Source: an uncultured Lachnospiraceae bacterium (GTDB lineage Bacteria > Bacillota > Clostridia > Lachnospirales > Lachnospiraceae). From it: 64,000 nucleotides of DNA. The notes beneath the pieces are model-generated. The model ran no database searches, was not told where the DNA came from, and saw nothing but the letters and a program-made list of their open reading frames with translations. Positions 38,600 to 49,600 of this stretch are shown here, one piece after another; position 1 is the stretch's first letter, and the number at the start of each line of letters is the position of its first letter. The translations under genes and the position numbers were made by a program. The stretch is taken from NCBI GenBank assembly GCA_947630805.1, contig CANRIV010000004.1, positions 62,001 to 126,000 on the forward strand. The letters run 5' to 3'.

Positions 38600-39066
38600 A
38601 TTTGTTTCCACGCTTCCAACAGCCGCTCCAGATTCCACGCCGCATTGGCAGGACTGGTAGAGGGGAGGCATACCGCCTTTATTTGCGTCTTTGGCTCTAT
38701 ATACTTGTTATATAAATTGTAGGCAGTTTTTCCATTTGTATATATCTTTGTTATTTCACTCTCCGAGAGAATCGGCAATATGTTATTTGCCACGACATTT
38801 TTAATCGTACTGTCTGAGGAGCCGACAATATCGCAGGAATGAATTACATCCCACACAGCGATTTTGCTTTTCAACAAAAGCTGCTTTTTCTCCTCAATAT
38901 TCTCAGGTATCGGATTATTATATAAACCGGCAATGATTTTCCAAAAACGATTCTGTGGATGTCCATAGAAAAATGCCGTCTCTCTGGATTTTACGGAAGG
39001 AAAACTCCCCAGAATTAAAACTTTTGAATTTTTATCGTAAACAGGCTCAATAGGATGTACAATCAT
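38584..39066 (-). CDS. Hypoxanthine/uracil-DNA glycosylase-like protein
   Basis: Small uracil-DNA-glycosylase-superfamily enzyme, 160 residues, most like the family that excises deaminated adenine (hypoxanthine) from DNA. LILGSFPS near the N-terminus, HPQNRFWKI, AVWDVIHSCDIVGSSDS and the C-terminal LPSTSPANA loop fit this family. It initiates base-excision repair. It ends base-to-base with the VWA gene and appears monocistronic. Specificity between uracil and hypoxanthine is inferred. Confidence 0.85.
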   Translation of the reverse strand: MIVHPIEPVYDKNSKVLILGSFPSVKSRETAFFYGHPQNRFWKIIAGLYNNPIPENIEEKKQLLLKSKIAVWDVIHSCDIVGSSDSTIKNVVANNILPILSESEITKIYTNGKTAYNLYNKYIEPKTQIKAVCLPSTSPANAAWNLERLLEAWKQIKTDV

Positions 39067-39193
39067 TGTAAAGTCCTTCCATAAAATTATTTAATATAAT
39101 AATAGGTCAAAAATACCTTATGCTTTTAATGTGTCGTCAAATCCTGAAGTCCCGCACCTTCTCTCCATTTCTGGAATTTATGTCATCCTTTCA

Positions 39194-39793
39194 TTATATA
39201 TCCTGCTTAATCTTTCCCTTTTCAACATTTGGCCGGATAAAATTCTGATAAGCATAATCCCACAAAACACTGGAGCCTTTTGCTGTATTTTTATTTCTTT
39301 CTAAAATCTGACTAAATAAAATTCCATTTTCTTCCCAAACTTTTCCATTTGACTGTGCATTTTGTAACAGGGGCTGGATATTATCCATAGTGTGGGCAAA
39401 CTTAGCTTCTATTGTTTTTCCCTCTTCAAATTCCTCCCATAAATCCTGAAATTTCTTTTGCTGATCTTTTGGAAGTAATCCAAAAATCCTTTCCGCAGCG
39501 ACTTCTTCTCTCTGACGCTGTGTTTTTTTCCCTTCATTGTCATATGCAAACGTATCTCCGGCATCAATTTCCACCAAATCGTGAATTAACAACATGGTAA
39601 CTGTTTTTAGTACATCAATGCTCTCATTCGCATATTCACTTAACAAAATGGCCATAATTGCCATATGCCACGCATGCTCCGCATCATTTTCATTATGTAT
39701 CTTGTCTGACAAATATGTGCGCCTTTTAATTAGTTTTTCTTTATCTATTTCTTTACAAAAATCAAATTGCTTATCTATTCTGTCCTTATCCAT
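39194..39793 (-). CDS. HD-domain hydrolase, YfbR-like
   Basis: Predicted metal-dependent phosphohydrolase of about 199 residues of the HD_3 group, which includes 5'-deoxynucleotidases. The metal-binding histidine and aspartates are in DAEHAWHMAI and LLIHDLVEIDAGD. The start MDKDRIDKQFDF follows AAAGGAGACT at eight bases; the frame is open 18 codons further upstream without a good site. It stands alone, with weakly informative flanks. Confidence 0.85.
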   Translation of the reverse strand: MDKDRIDKQFDFCKEIDKEKLIKRRTYLSDKIHNENDAEHAWHMAIMAILLSEYANESIDVLKTVTMLLIHDLVEIDAGDTFAYDNEGKKTQRQREEVAAERIFGLLPKDQQKKFQDLWEEFEEGKTIEAKFAHTMDNIQPLLQNAQSNGKVWEENGILFSQILERNKNTAKGSSVLWDYAYQNFIRPNVEKGKIKQDI

Positions 39794-39985
39794 TGAATGT
39801 GAGTCTCCTTTTATCCTGTATGTAGACAGACACAAAACAAACTTCATGAATTATCTGTTTCTTTTATGTCTTTTTGTAATAATAAATTTATTTTATACCT
39901 TTAAAGCAAACAAGACAAGATGCTGCACAAATGTAGACAAGAAAAACAACCAAAACTTTTTCCGGGATAACAGGTAACAAAATCA

Positions 39986-41323
39986 TTACAATCCTCTTTT
40001 TGCAGGATTTTCTAACACAGTTCCTTCTTCACGAAACCTGGAGCCATGACAAGGGCAGTCCCATGTCCTCTCCTGCGGATTCCAACGCAGCGCACATCCC
40101 ATATGAGTACATCTTTTTCCGGGTCTTATAATATTTCCCAATGCGGATGTTAAGTTGACAGCCAACTGGGGATGTATGAAAGAACGTTGCGGGGAAAATA
40201 ATTGTTCATACATACTTTTTCCACTGATAATCATTTCTTCCAATACAATGGCTGCTGCCATTGCACTCGTCATTCCCCATTTGTTAAATCCGGTTGCCAC
40301 ATACAAATTTGAACGATTTTTACTGTGTATTCCTATATACGGAATTTTATCCAGACTCATACAATCCTGTGCTGCCCATTCATAAGAAATCTTTTTGCCC
40401 GCATAGTGCTGTGAAGCAAATTTTCGTAACACTTCATATCCTCCACCTTTTGTTCCGGTTTTATGACCACCTCCACCGAGCAAAAGATAATCTCCATAAT
40501 TTCTAAAAGAAAAACCATGCTCATTCTCATCAATATACATGCCGTCTAACTTAGGGGCATTTTGAATGGCCGTCACATAAGAGCGCTGTTGATACATTTT
40601 TGCAAAATAACCCCCGGGAATATTTATCATGGGAAAATGTGTTGTGAGTACGATTTGTTCTGCCGTAATTGTAAAATACTTTGATACTTTTTCCCTTCCT
40701 TTGTCAGTTTTTATAATTGTTTTTTTATCTTCAATATCGAGGGCTTCTGCGTTTTCATAATAATCCAGCTGATTCACCAATGATTGCAAAAATTTTATTG
40801 GATTAAACTGCGCCTGCCCTTTTATTCCAAGAGCTCCACAAGTCTGTATCGGAATAGAGGTATCTTCCTGCCAAATATAAGGTATTTTCAGTTTTTCGTA
40901 AACTGCTGCCTCTGTTTCGAGTTTTCTTCTGTCATTCGTAGTATAGATATATGCCGTTTTCTCTTCCATATCACAAGGGATACTTTCCGCCAGACGTTTA
41001 TATTCTTCGATTGCTGTTTTATTAATTTCATAGTACTGCTTTGCTTTTTCTTTATGATAAGTTTTATGAATTTTTTCATAAATCAGTCCATGCTGCAGTG
41101 TAATTTTTGCCGTAGTATTTCTTGTGACCCCTTCCAGCAAATTTCCCTTATCTACTATGATGCAGGACACTCCTGCTTTTTTTAACCGATATGCACAAAG
41201 GATACCCGCAATACCTCCGCCTATAATTAAGACATCTGTACGGATATCCTTCTGCAATTTCTTTCTTTCATTATTTGGGGAATTTATATATTGTTCCCAT
41301 ATTGATTCTCTCTGCACCTTCAT
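39986..41323 (-). CDS. FAD-dependent oxidoreductase with C-terminal Rieske [2Fe-2S] domain
   Basis: A DAO-family flavoenzyme of about 445 residues. The dinucleotide-binding motif VLIIGGGIAGILCAYRLKKAG is near residue 25. The last 45 residues form a Rieske centre with CTHMGC and CPCHGSRF supplying two cysteines and two histidines. Substrate unknown; relatives are annotated as glycine/D-amino-acid-oxidase-like. The ATG is very close to AGGAG; a GTG two codons later has better spacing. It follows crcB by 59 bp and may be cotranscribed with it. Confidence 0.9.
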   Translation of the reverse strand: MKVQRESIWEQYINSPNNERKKLQKDIRTDVLIIGGGIAGILCAYRLKKAGVSCIIVDKGNLLEGVTRNTTAKITLQHGLIYEKIHKTYHKEKAKQYYEINKTAIEEYKRLAESIPCDMEEKTAYIYTTNDRRKLETEAAVYEKLKIPYIWQEDTSIPIQTCGALGIKGQAQFNPIKFLQSLVNQLDYYENAEALDIEDKKTIIKTDKGREKVSKYFTITAEQIVLTTHFPMINIPGGYFAKMYQQRSYVTAIQNAPKLDGMYIDENEHGFSFRNYGDYLLLGGGGHKTGTKGGGYEVLRKFASQHYAGKKISYEWAAQDCMSLDKIPYIGIHSKNRSNLYVATGFNKWGMTSAMAAAIVLEEMIISGKSMYEQLFSPQRSFIHPQLAVNLTSALGNIIRPGKRCTHMGCALRWNPQERTWDCPCHGSRFREEGTVLENPAKRGL

Positions 41324-41382
41324 ACTCCTGACATATTTTTTATTCAGTATGTACCGTACAGGAGGTTTTATCCTGAAAAATT

Positions 41383-41748
41383 TTATTTTATCAGAATTTG
41401 TGAGAGAAAAACAGCTGCTACACTTAAAATAATACTTGCACAAATGTAGCTAAAAGCAATAATCATGTTTCCATTTTTTATCAAATCCGCAGACTCATAC
41501 GCAAAAGTAGAAAATGTGGTAAATCCACCGCAAATACCAACTCTAAGCATTAAAACAATCTGCGGATGAAATACTTTATTTTTTACCGAAATAGCTGTAA
41601 TCAGCCCCAATACAAATGCACCTGTGACATTAATCAATAAAGTCTTTATTGGAAAATTATTTTCCACCGGAATCGGCAAAAGCCCTAATAAATATCTGCA
41701 TACACTCCCAATAAAACCACCTATTCCAACAAAAATACAATCAGACAT
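41383..41748 (-). CDS. crcB: Fluoride channel Fluc/CrcB
   Basis: A 121-residue four-helix protein that forms a dual-topology fluoride-export channel. GGFIGSVCRYLLG near the N-terminus, the pore asparagine N40 in LINVTGAF, and GGFTTFSTF at about 74-82 are hallmarks. Only one crcB gene is present, consistent with a homodimer or a second gene elsewhere. No fluoride riboswitch fits, because the upstream acyltransferase gene ends only two bases before its start. Confidence 0.95.
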   Translation of the reverse strand: MSDCIFVGIGGFIGSVCRYLLGLLPIPVENNFPIKTLLINVTGAFVLGLITAISVKNKVFHPQIVLMLRVGICGGFTTFSTFAYESADLIKNGNMIIAFSYICASIILSVAAVFLSQILIK

Positions 41749-41750
41749 TT

Positions 41751-42855
41751 CTACCTCCTCAAAATTGCTGACTTTTTCTTTTGAAACCAGAGTACTATCC
41801 GGTCACAATTTTTGTAAAACCAGTTATCAAAAGCGTAGCCAATCGTTGCCCTGCGCAGTAAATCAATCAGCAGACACACAATAAACACACCCGATACCTT
41901 GCATATAAAATGTAAATATGGACTACTGATATAATTTATATTCGGATACAATACCTGCCATATCCAATAACTGAAAAATTCATTATCATGAATTAAATAA
42001 ATTCCCAAAACGGATCCTGCAGCCAGATTTATTATTTTACTTTTAAAGTTGATATTTAAGAAAAACAGAAAAATAAATACTGCACACAAGACGGCAAATA
42101 CAGTATTATACTCACCAAAATACCGATACATTTGCACAATTCCATTGTTCTTTAACATATAGCCGACAAAGTCAAAAGCAAACACAGAAAGAATAATGAG
42201 TCCTGCAGAGCCTAATCCTAAAAATAAATTCCATTTATTTTTATATATTATTTTTTCATGTATATGCAGTTTAATATAAGCTCCAACAACATACATAATG
42301 AAAAAGAAATCTATATTACTGAAAGTCCATGATACTTTTGCAAAGGTAGGAAACACGGACCATATCAGCAATAAAATAAATACAAATATTGTATACTGTT
42401 TTCGGCTAAGGGTTTTAAGCCATGGATTGATAAAGGGAACAATTAAGTATAGCAGGATATAGTATACTACGTACCAATTCCCCCCCCCACATGAGTGGAA
42501 AGAAAGATTGCAAAATATCTTTTCCGGCAACCGGTACTATCGTTTTCATCACAAGACAAATAACTATAGAATAAAACGTCATCTCAGCAATTAGAGGTAC
42601 TATTTTTCTATAATGATTTTTCCTCTCTGCACTTACTAAAAAATATCCCGAAATTAAAGCAAAAACGGAACACGAAATTCTGCCAAACATACTTGTCACT
42701 TGAATAAAAATATTACCTGCTGACAGACTGCCATAAGTTAAAGTCGAATATCCGCCATGTCCATAATAATGCGCTGAAATAATGCAGAGCATACATAGGA
42801 TTCTCAGCAATTCTAAACTTGAATTTCTTTCTTTTTTCACAACTCTATTGCTCAT
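41751..42855 (-). pseudogene. Acyltransferase family 3 membrane protein, frameshifted at a G9 tract
   Basis: Two overlapping reading frames together make one acyltransferase-3 protein, which modifies surface sugars, often by O-acetylation. The N-terminal frame starts MSNRVVKKERNSSLELLRIL, followed by the ISAHYYGHGG active-site histidine region. It runs to a tract of nine Gs and then reads 20 wrong residues before a stop. The C-terminal frame continues WYVVYYILLYLIVPFINP with about seven membrane segments. With eight Gs the frame would be whole (367 residues, family length, giving MWGGNWYVVYY). It is either a phase-variable gene in the off state, a mutation or a sequencing error. AAAGGAAAG precedes the start, and crcB follows at once. 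Confidence 0.85.
42480..42488 (-). repeat. Poly-G9 homopolymer tract in the acyltransferase gene
   Basis: Nine consecutive Gs on the coding (minus) strand, exactly where the reading frame breaks. A one-base loss restores the full protein. Confidence 0.9.
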
Positions 42856-42967
42856 TTCTATCTTTCCTTTCCCTTAGTACATCTCATATCGATCCGGTAG
42901 CTTTCAAAAATTATAATGCCTGTCGCGATTACCCAAAAGGCGGCAAACACTTTTACTTAAAATGGCA

Positions 42968-43462
42968 TCAATTATCTTCTTCTATGACTGCTTTTACTAA
43001 TTGCCACGCAATGCTTCCTTCCCGAAGTTTTCCTAAAGCGTCAGCAAATGGAATCCATTCTGCAGAATCTACCTCTCCGGATAGCGCGAATTGGTCTTTT
43101 TTTACATCAGCCTTATATCCGAGCATAAGCATTTCTTTCTTTTTATAAGGATAACTTTTTATATATTTTAATCCCGTCACATCCAGTCCGATTTCTTCTT
43201 TTATTTCCCGCATGGCAGTTTCCTCTGCAGATTCCCCCAGTTTCATTATTCCTGCGATACATACATAATTTGATGCAGAGACATAGTTCTGCCTGAGCAA
43301 TGCAATCTCATGATACTCATTTACAACAGCACAAATGACACTTGTGGTAAACATATCCCAAAACGGGCTCTGGCATTGGATACAATAAGGAATCTTTCCC
43401 TCATCTCCTATTTCCTTTAAAATCAATCTGGTGCCACAATATGGACAATGTTCAAAGTGCAT
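42968..43462 (-). CDS. Nudix hydrolase with N-terminal zinc ribbon
   Basis: About 164 residues, resembling NADH-pyrophosphatase-type Nudix enzymes. An N-terminal zinc ribbon has CPYCG and CIQC. The Nudix box is canonical: G, five residues, E, seven residues, then REIKEEIGL. It probably cleaves a nucleoside diphosphate linked to another group; the substrate is unknown. The start MHFEHCPYCG is set by AAGGAG ten bases upstream, rejecting an 18-codon extension that runs into the terminator. Confidence 0.9.
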   Translation of the reverse strand: MHFEHCPYCGTRLILKEIGDEGKIPYCIQCQSPFWDMFTTSVICAVVNEYHEIALLRQNYVSASNYVCIAGIMKLGESAEETAMREIKEEIGLDVTGLKYIKSYPYKKKEMLMLGYKADVKKDQFALSGEVDSAEWIPFADALGKLREGSIAWQLVKAVIEEDN

Positions 43463-43487
43463 ATTATTTTTCTCCTTTTTTTCTTCC

Positions 43488-43496
43488 ATTATACCA
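43488..43496 (-). promoter_or_regulatory. Extended -10 promoter of the Nudix gene
   Basis: The sequence TGGTATAAT on the minus strand is an extended -10 without a good -35. It abuts the GH81 terminator and predicts a very short leader. Confidence 0.4.
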
Positions 43497-43552
43497 AAAA
43501 AGGCTCTGAAAGCCATCAGATTATTTCATCCTTTGGCTTTCATGCCTTTTTT
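43496..43552 (-). terminator. Terminator after the GH81 gene
   Basis: Arms AAAAAAGGC / GCCTTTTTT enclose a second stem GAAAGCC / GGCTTTC. A T-run follows on the minus strand, about 57 bp past the GH81 stop. Confidence 0.85.
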
Positions 43553-43609
43553 ATATTGGATTCCTTATTCATGCACAATATATGCTATAAAAAGAATGTT
43601 ATGTATTAT

Positions 43610-46600
43610 TTATTTGACGACAGTTCCAGACCAGTCAAAATTACCTTCTGCATAGTCTTTATCTACATAACTTAAAATGTTTGTATAGAATAAATCCCAT
43701 GCACCTTTTCGGTTTACTAACTGATTCTGATATAAGTAGTCTGCCACATCAAATACCGTATAGGAAGTAACATCACTATATACAATACCTCCATCACTCA
43801 ATTTTGCATAGACACGCACATAATATTGAGAAGTATACGCCTGTACCGTAGGCTTTTCACCCAATCCCATTGTTCTTACATAGTAATCTGCCGTTTGGGA
43901 ATCACCCATGATTACGTTTAATTTTCCAACTTCAGTAGCTTTATAAGACTGTACAAAAGGATTTTCTGATCCATAGACCAAATCTTCCTTCGTAATTGGA
44001 TTGTCTCCATAAACCAATCCATATATCAACCCAATTTCTTCAGGTGTTTGGTTTTCTACTTCTTTCTCTGCCTGATAAATTACCCGAAATCCCATACTTC
44101 CTTCGGTATTTCCGAAGTTTGCTGTCATCTGGTATCCCGATATTTTCAGATCTGTTGTGGTGGAGACTTCTTTTGGATTTACCACAGTATTACTCCATTG
44201 ATAATCTATCTCCTCATAATTTTCATCTACTACCTTTAAGATTTTATTATAGAGATACTGATGTCCATCATAAGTGTTCATCAACTGTTTATCGTATAAG
44301 AGAGAAGCAATTTGGAAAATAGAATATTCCTCGACATTACTGTATACATAACTTCCATCTTCCAACTGTGCATAGGCTCTTACTTTGTATTCTGCAGAAA
44401 ATGCCATTTTATTATTGGCTCCAAATTTCATTGTCTGGGCGTAGTATATTGCCGTCTGAGATTCGCCCATGACAGAATAAATTCTTCCCTGCTCCGTAGC
44501 TTCCTGCACAGACACAAAACTACTTTCAGAGCCGTTGTACATATCACTGTCCTTCACATCATAAATCTGTTCTCCGACTTTCATAATTCCATAAATCAGT
44601 CCCCAGCTCTTTACTTGTTGGCCATCAATCTCCGGCTCCACAGATCCTACTACTTTACTTCCCTCAAAAGTTGTACTAATCTGGAATCCTTCAATTTTGA
44701 CATTTCCGTTGACATTTATGTTGTCGTCTACCGGACTGTAATCTTCTCCGCTGATAACTGCGATTTCATGAATCTGATATCCCCAATTATAACTTCCGTC
44801 TTCCAAAAGTATTTTTACATATCTCACAGTATCCTGCGAATAAGAGGACGTGTCTACATCTGTCTCAAACAAATCGCTGTATTTATCGTTTTCTACTACA
44901 GCTACATTCTCATACTTAGTTCCATCACTGGAAAATTGAATCGTATAATGCTTTGCATAGGTATTGTCTGACTTAAATGCAACCAGAACTCTAAGAATCT
45001 GTTCTTTCCTGTAGCTGTGTAACAAATCAATCGTAATTGTGGCATTCTGCTCTCCCCAGACAGTCTCAACAACACTGCCGTTCAAATCTCCATCCACGAT
45101 TGTATCCGGATCTAAACTACCCTCGTTATGCGTCTGGTCTATATCCTCTACAACAACTTTTCCATGTCTTGCCAGATTTCTTTCTGTATCGACAAAATCT
45201 CTCATAGAACCGTCATCTACTGCAACTGTTTTCGTGATAATCTCTGAAGTCTTATCTTCATAGTGCGATACCACGGAAAGTTCGTGAATTCCTTTTGGTA
45301 TTTCTTTCAAGGTATATTTTCCTGCTTTTACACTGTTTCCTACCAATACTCCATCAAGATAAACCATATAGACATAATCTTCCTGATTTTCTCCTGCAAC
45401 AATCGTATATGTTATTTCACATAAATCATCTGAACTTACAATCAAATCTTTTGGGGCATCGCACTGCTGTACTTCAATCGGCTCGGCATTCTGCTCCGTA
45501 CTCAGCACTGCTGCTTCCTGAATTTGATATCCCCACTGCTTATGTCCTTTCATATTGATTTTTACATAACGGGTATTTGCAATTTTATCAGACACATTTC
45601 CAATCGGAATCTTGACAAGTCCCTCCTGTGTATCTTCATAATTTACTTGAATATCTTCGGCAACTGTTACATATTCCAGTTCATTGGCAGAATATTGGAT
45701 TTCAAAGTCATTACAGAATGTCGAAGCATCACTTTTGAATTTTAATGCAATTAAATCCAATGTCTCTGTCGCATAATGTGTTCCCAAATCAATAATAATA
45801 TATTCCGAATCGCGGCTGTTATCCCAATCTGTCGATACATACTGATCGTTCAAGTCTCCATTTACTAATGTATTTTCATCCTGACTTCCTTCTTTTTCAT
45901 ACATGGAAGAGATAATTACATGCTTTTTCAGCGAAACATTATAGTTTTCATTGGAAACCATCTCTTCGATAGTGGCCGCCGGTCCTACCGTAACTTCGCA
46001 TTCGGCTGTAAAGGTCCCTACTTGTGCCGAGATGTGTGCCACCCCTTCACTCTTTGCCGTCAACGTGCCATTTTCATTTACCATCACGATATCTTCTGCA
46101 TCTGTACTCCATTGTACCGTCGTATCATCAGTAGTATCTGCCGGATGAATTATGACTTGCAGCGTTTCGGAAGTCTTATTTTTCATTGTCAGAGTACTTG
46201 GTGATATTTCAATAGAGTCAATATGTACAGGTGGTGTGACTGTAACTTGACAGGTGGCTTCTTCACCATTGGAAAGTTTTGCCGTAATGACTGCGATTCC
46301 CTCTTCTTTTCCTGTTACCAATCCGTTATTATCCACGAAAGCCACATTTGGCATATCGCTTTCCCAGCTTACCGTCTCATTTGTAATTGCGGAAAGCTGC
46401 AATGTTCTTCCATATGCAATCGTAGCGGAAGATTTGTTTAATGCGATTGTGCCTGCAATAATAATGCTTGCCTCACTGACATCAGACAAAACCATTCCTT
46501 TTCTGTACGTTACAGCTTTTACGATTGCTGATTTTGATATGTGTATCGGATTGATATAGGAATCAGAATCCTCTGTCGGATCACTTCCGTCTAATGTATA

Positions 46601-49600
46601 TTTAATTTCCGCACCTTTCACAACTGTTGACATCGTAACCGTCTGCTCTGTCTCATATACACCGCTGACCGGTGAAATTGCCGGTGCTTTTGCCTGCAAC
46701 GCGCCATACACTTCAAATTCATAAATAGAATATCCATAGTCTGTCGCTCTTGAAATACCCTGCATCCTTACATATCTTGCTTTTGTTGCGGCAAATACTG
46801 TAGTAACTTCTCCCTGTTTTCCGCTTTCCAGTGCCACTTTTTTCCATTCCTGCCCATCTGTGGATACCTGTATCTCATATTTTGCAGCATAGGCGGCTTC
46901 CCATGTAATTTTAACCGTATTTACTGCCTGAACAGAACCTAAATCTACCTGATAATATTCATCATCTGTCGAAGAAGATTCCCAGCGGGTTGCCAGATTT
47001 CCATCGACTGCTTTATCTACAGTATTTCCTCCGTTTTGTGTGCTTGCTTTTGCCTCTTTTTCCAAGGCAAGATTGTCGCTGCTTTCTATCTTGTCTCCAT
47101 CAATAATCAATGTCGCAGAAGCGTATGCGGAATCTATATATCCCTCTTTGACTGCGATTGCTTTCACTGTTGTATTGCTGGAAACAAGTATTTTATCCTG
47201 ATAAATATCAGATGAAGTCGTAGGTGTAGTACCGTCTGTCGTGTAATAAATAACTGCATCGTCTTCTGCACACGCCAGTTCTACTATCTGTGTATCTTCA
47301 AAAGTCTTTGTTCCTGAAACATTTTCCGTAACAACTCCATCGGCAAGCGATGTAGCTTTTATTGTTGGTGCAGACACCTGAGAGAGTTCAAATCCCTTAT
47401 CAATATCCACATCAAAACTTACCAGAGATTTCGCACCAATGTCTGCTGTTCCAACCTCAGATCCGTCTGCTTTTTTAAATGTCACTGTGCTCTTTTCTGC
47501 AGTAGGATTCCATACGATTGCTGTATAAGTATCCGTTTCTTTATTATAGTAAACAGTAGCTGAGCTGTTTCCGGTAGCGATAATTTCTGAAGACTTAACA
47601 CCCAACTCTTTCATAGATTGGATAAACCAATAAGTATTCGCCTGATCAGTATTCTGCACCTTTGTATCATTGGCGAGAAACTTTTCCATAGCTCTGTCCG
47701 GATCCGTCTGGGAAAGAAACGGCCATGTAATATGCTGCCATCCGTTGTCCGGTGAAGCATATGTATCTAACATCTCCTGAATTTCTTCTTCGTTCTTTCC
47801 TTCATTTCTTGCCACGATTGCAGCTTTTGCCTTTGCATCTTCTGTATCTTTTTCCAGTCCGGCATAAATTTCTGCCGCTCTTTCCTGATTCATTCCATAA
47901 TATGTCAGGTATTCTGAAATAGGAAGCCACTGAATCCCGTAGCAATATAATGGTTGTCCGCCAAAGAATGTTCCATAGAAATTTTCTCCGCCGTATACCT
48001 GTGCCACCACATTATAAGGCCAGTCTTCAATCCAGTTATCCTTATCATAGTCAAACCAGTACTGTTCGATAGCCTCCATTTCGTTTTTAAATCCGAAAAT
48101 AGCGGCATCCCGGTATGTATTATTTCCGGTCAGCACACTCCAAAGATACATACTTACCCAGCTGAACAAGGATTCGCTGGCAGACTCCTGATTGTTTCCA
48201 TTATCATTATCTGCGTATCCGCCTGCCCAGGAGTGTCCCTCATATAAATCATATGCCCGGAATCTGCAATATTCCTGATCTGTATCTGATGGATTTGCAT
48301 AGTCTCTTATTAATATTTCAATAATATCTTTATAATCTTCATAAAACTCATTGTCGTAAGCAGCCAGGACTACAGCACCAAACACAAAATATCCATACGT
48401 AAAATGGTGATCACAGATACCCCAGTTGGCGCCAAACTCGCTTGCGCCATAGTACATTGTACCCCAATGCTTATCATACACAAAGTAGCTTACATCATCT
48501 TCTCCGTCATAAGTAAACCAGTCAACGAGTCTTTCCTTCAATCTCTTCAAAAATATATCTCTCAGTTCTGTCTCGCCCAACTGATCTGCCATTAGAACTC
48601 CCATTCCTAATGGATGAAGATTTTTTCCTTCCCAGTAAGCATCTGCTGCAGGATTAATATGCGCAGTAGCACTTTCTAAAGTACTCAGATAATCCTTTAC
48701 CTTATCCTGATCGAAGGCATCACTCTTTGGCATTGCAAAAATAGGCAGCAATCCCTCGAATGTATCTTTTGTCTGAAAACTGTTTTTCCAGATTCCATGT
48801 AAGTCGCCTCTCACAGATGTATAGACGGATGCTGTCTCACTGTTCTGCTCCGAATTTTTCCACTGATGTGGAAGCATCAGCTGCATTGTCGTATCCGAAA
48901 AGCCGCTGCGTTTTGTCTCAGTTTTCACTTCATAGTTTGACACAATCTCAGACATTGCGTCATTATATGCGTAGGTCACTTTCGCTTCCGTAACAAAAGC
49001 ATATCCATGCTCATAAAACTTTTTCAGTTCTTCTTTATTAAGCATTGTTCCTACAGACATATATTTGTCCGCTCCGGCAAATGTTATTTTCAGCTTACCA
49101 CCATTATTTTTAATTTTTGTTCCTTCCGGAAAATTAATACAATAATAACTGTCCGCCGTTTTTGTACCTTCTTTATTATTGTTGTCTGTGACGTGGACGC
49201 CAATATGGTCTGTTGTAATTGTCTCACCGGCCGCAAGAATTTCCTTTCCACTATCATCAAAATATGCGGTCAGATTCTGGGCACTCAGATAAACTGCCTC
49301 TCTATTCAAATCACAGTAAATATATGGCGAGCCTTTCACATGTGTGGACGTCATAACAACGCCATTTCCATCACATAATTGTAAATCTACAGTATAATCG
49401 CTGTAATCATGTACTCTGTCATAAGCTGTTGCCGTATCAAGATTTTCCGGTAAAATATATAAATCCGGTGTATTTTCCGTAACTATAGACATATTAACAG
49501 ATGTCTCTGATTGTGGAGGCAGCCAGCCTTCTGTCGTCGTTAATATACTGAGGCCCTTTTTGGAATACCCTGTTTTAAATGGCAGTGTATTCATTGTGTT

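Noticed and set aside
41323..41443. 40-codon N-terminal extension of the Rieske flavoenzyme
   Set aside because: It overlaps the end of crcB, lacks a ribosome-binding site and adds no domain; the start behind AGGAG is better.
41740..41760. Fluoride riboswitch before crcB
   Set aside because: There is no untranslated space: the upstream gene ends two bases before the crcB start.
43610..43700. Sortase or S-layer anchoring of the GH81 protein
   Set aside because: The C-terminus ends DWSGTVVK with no LPxTG-type motif, hydrophobic tail or SLH repeats.
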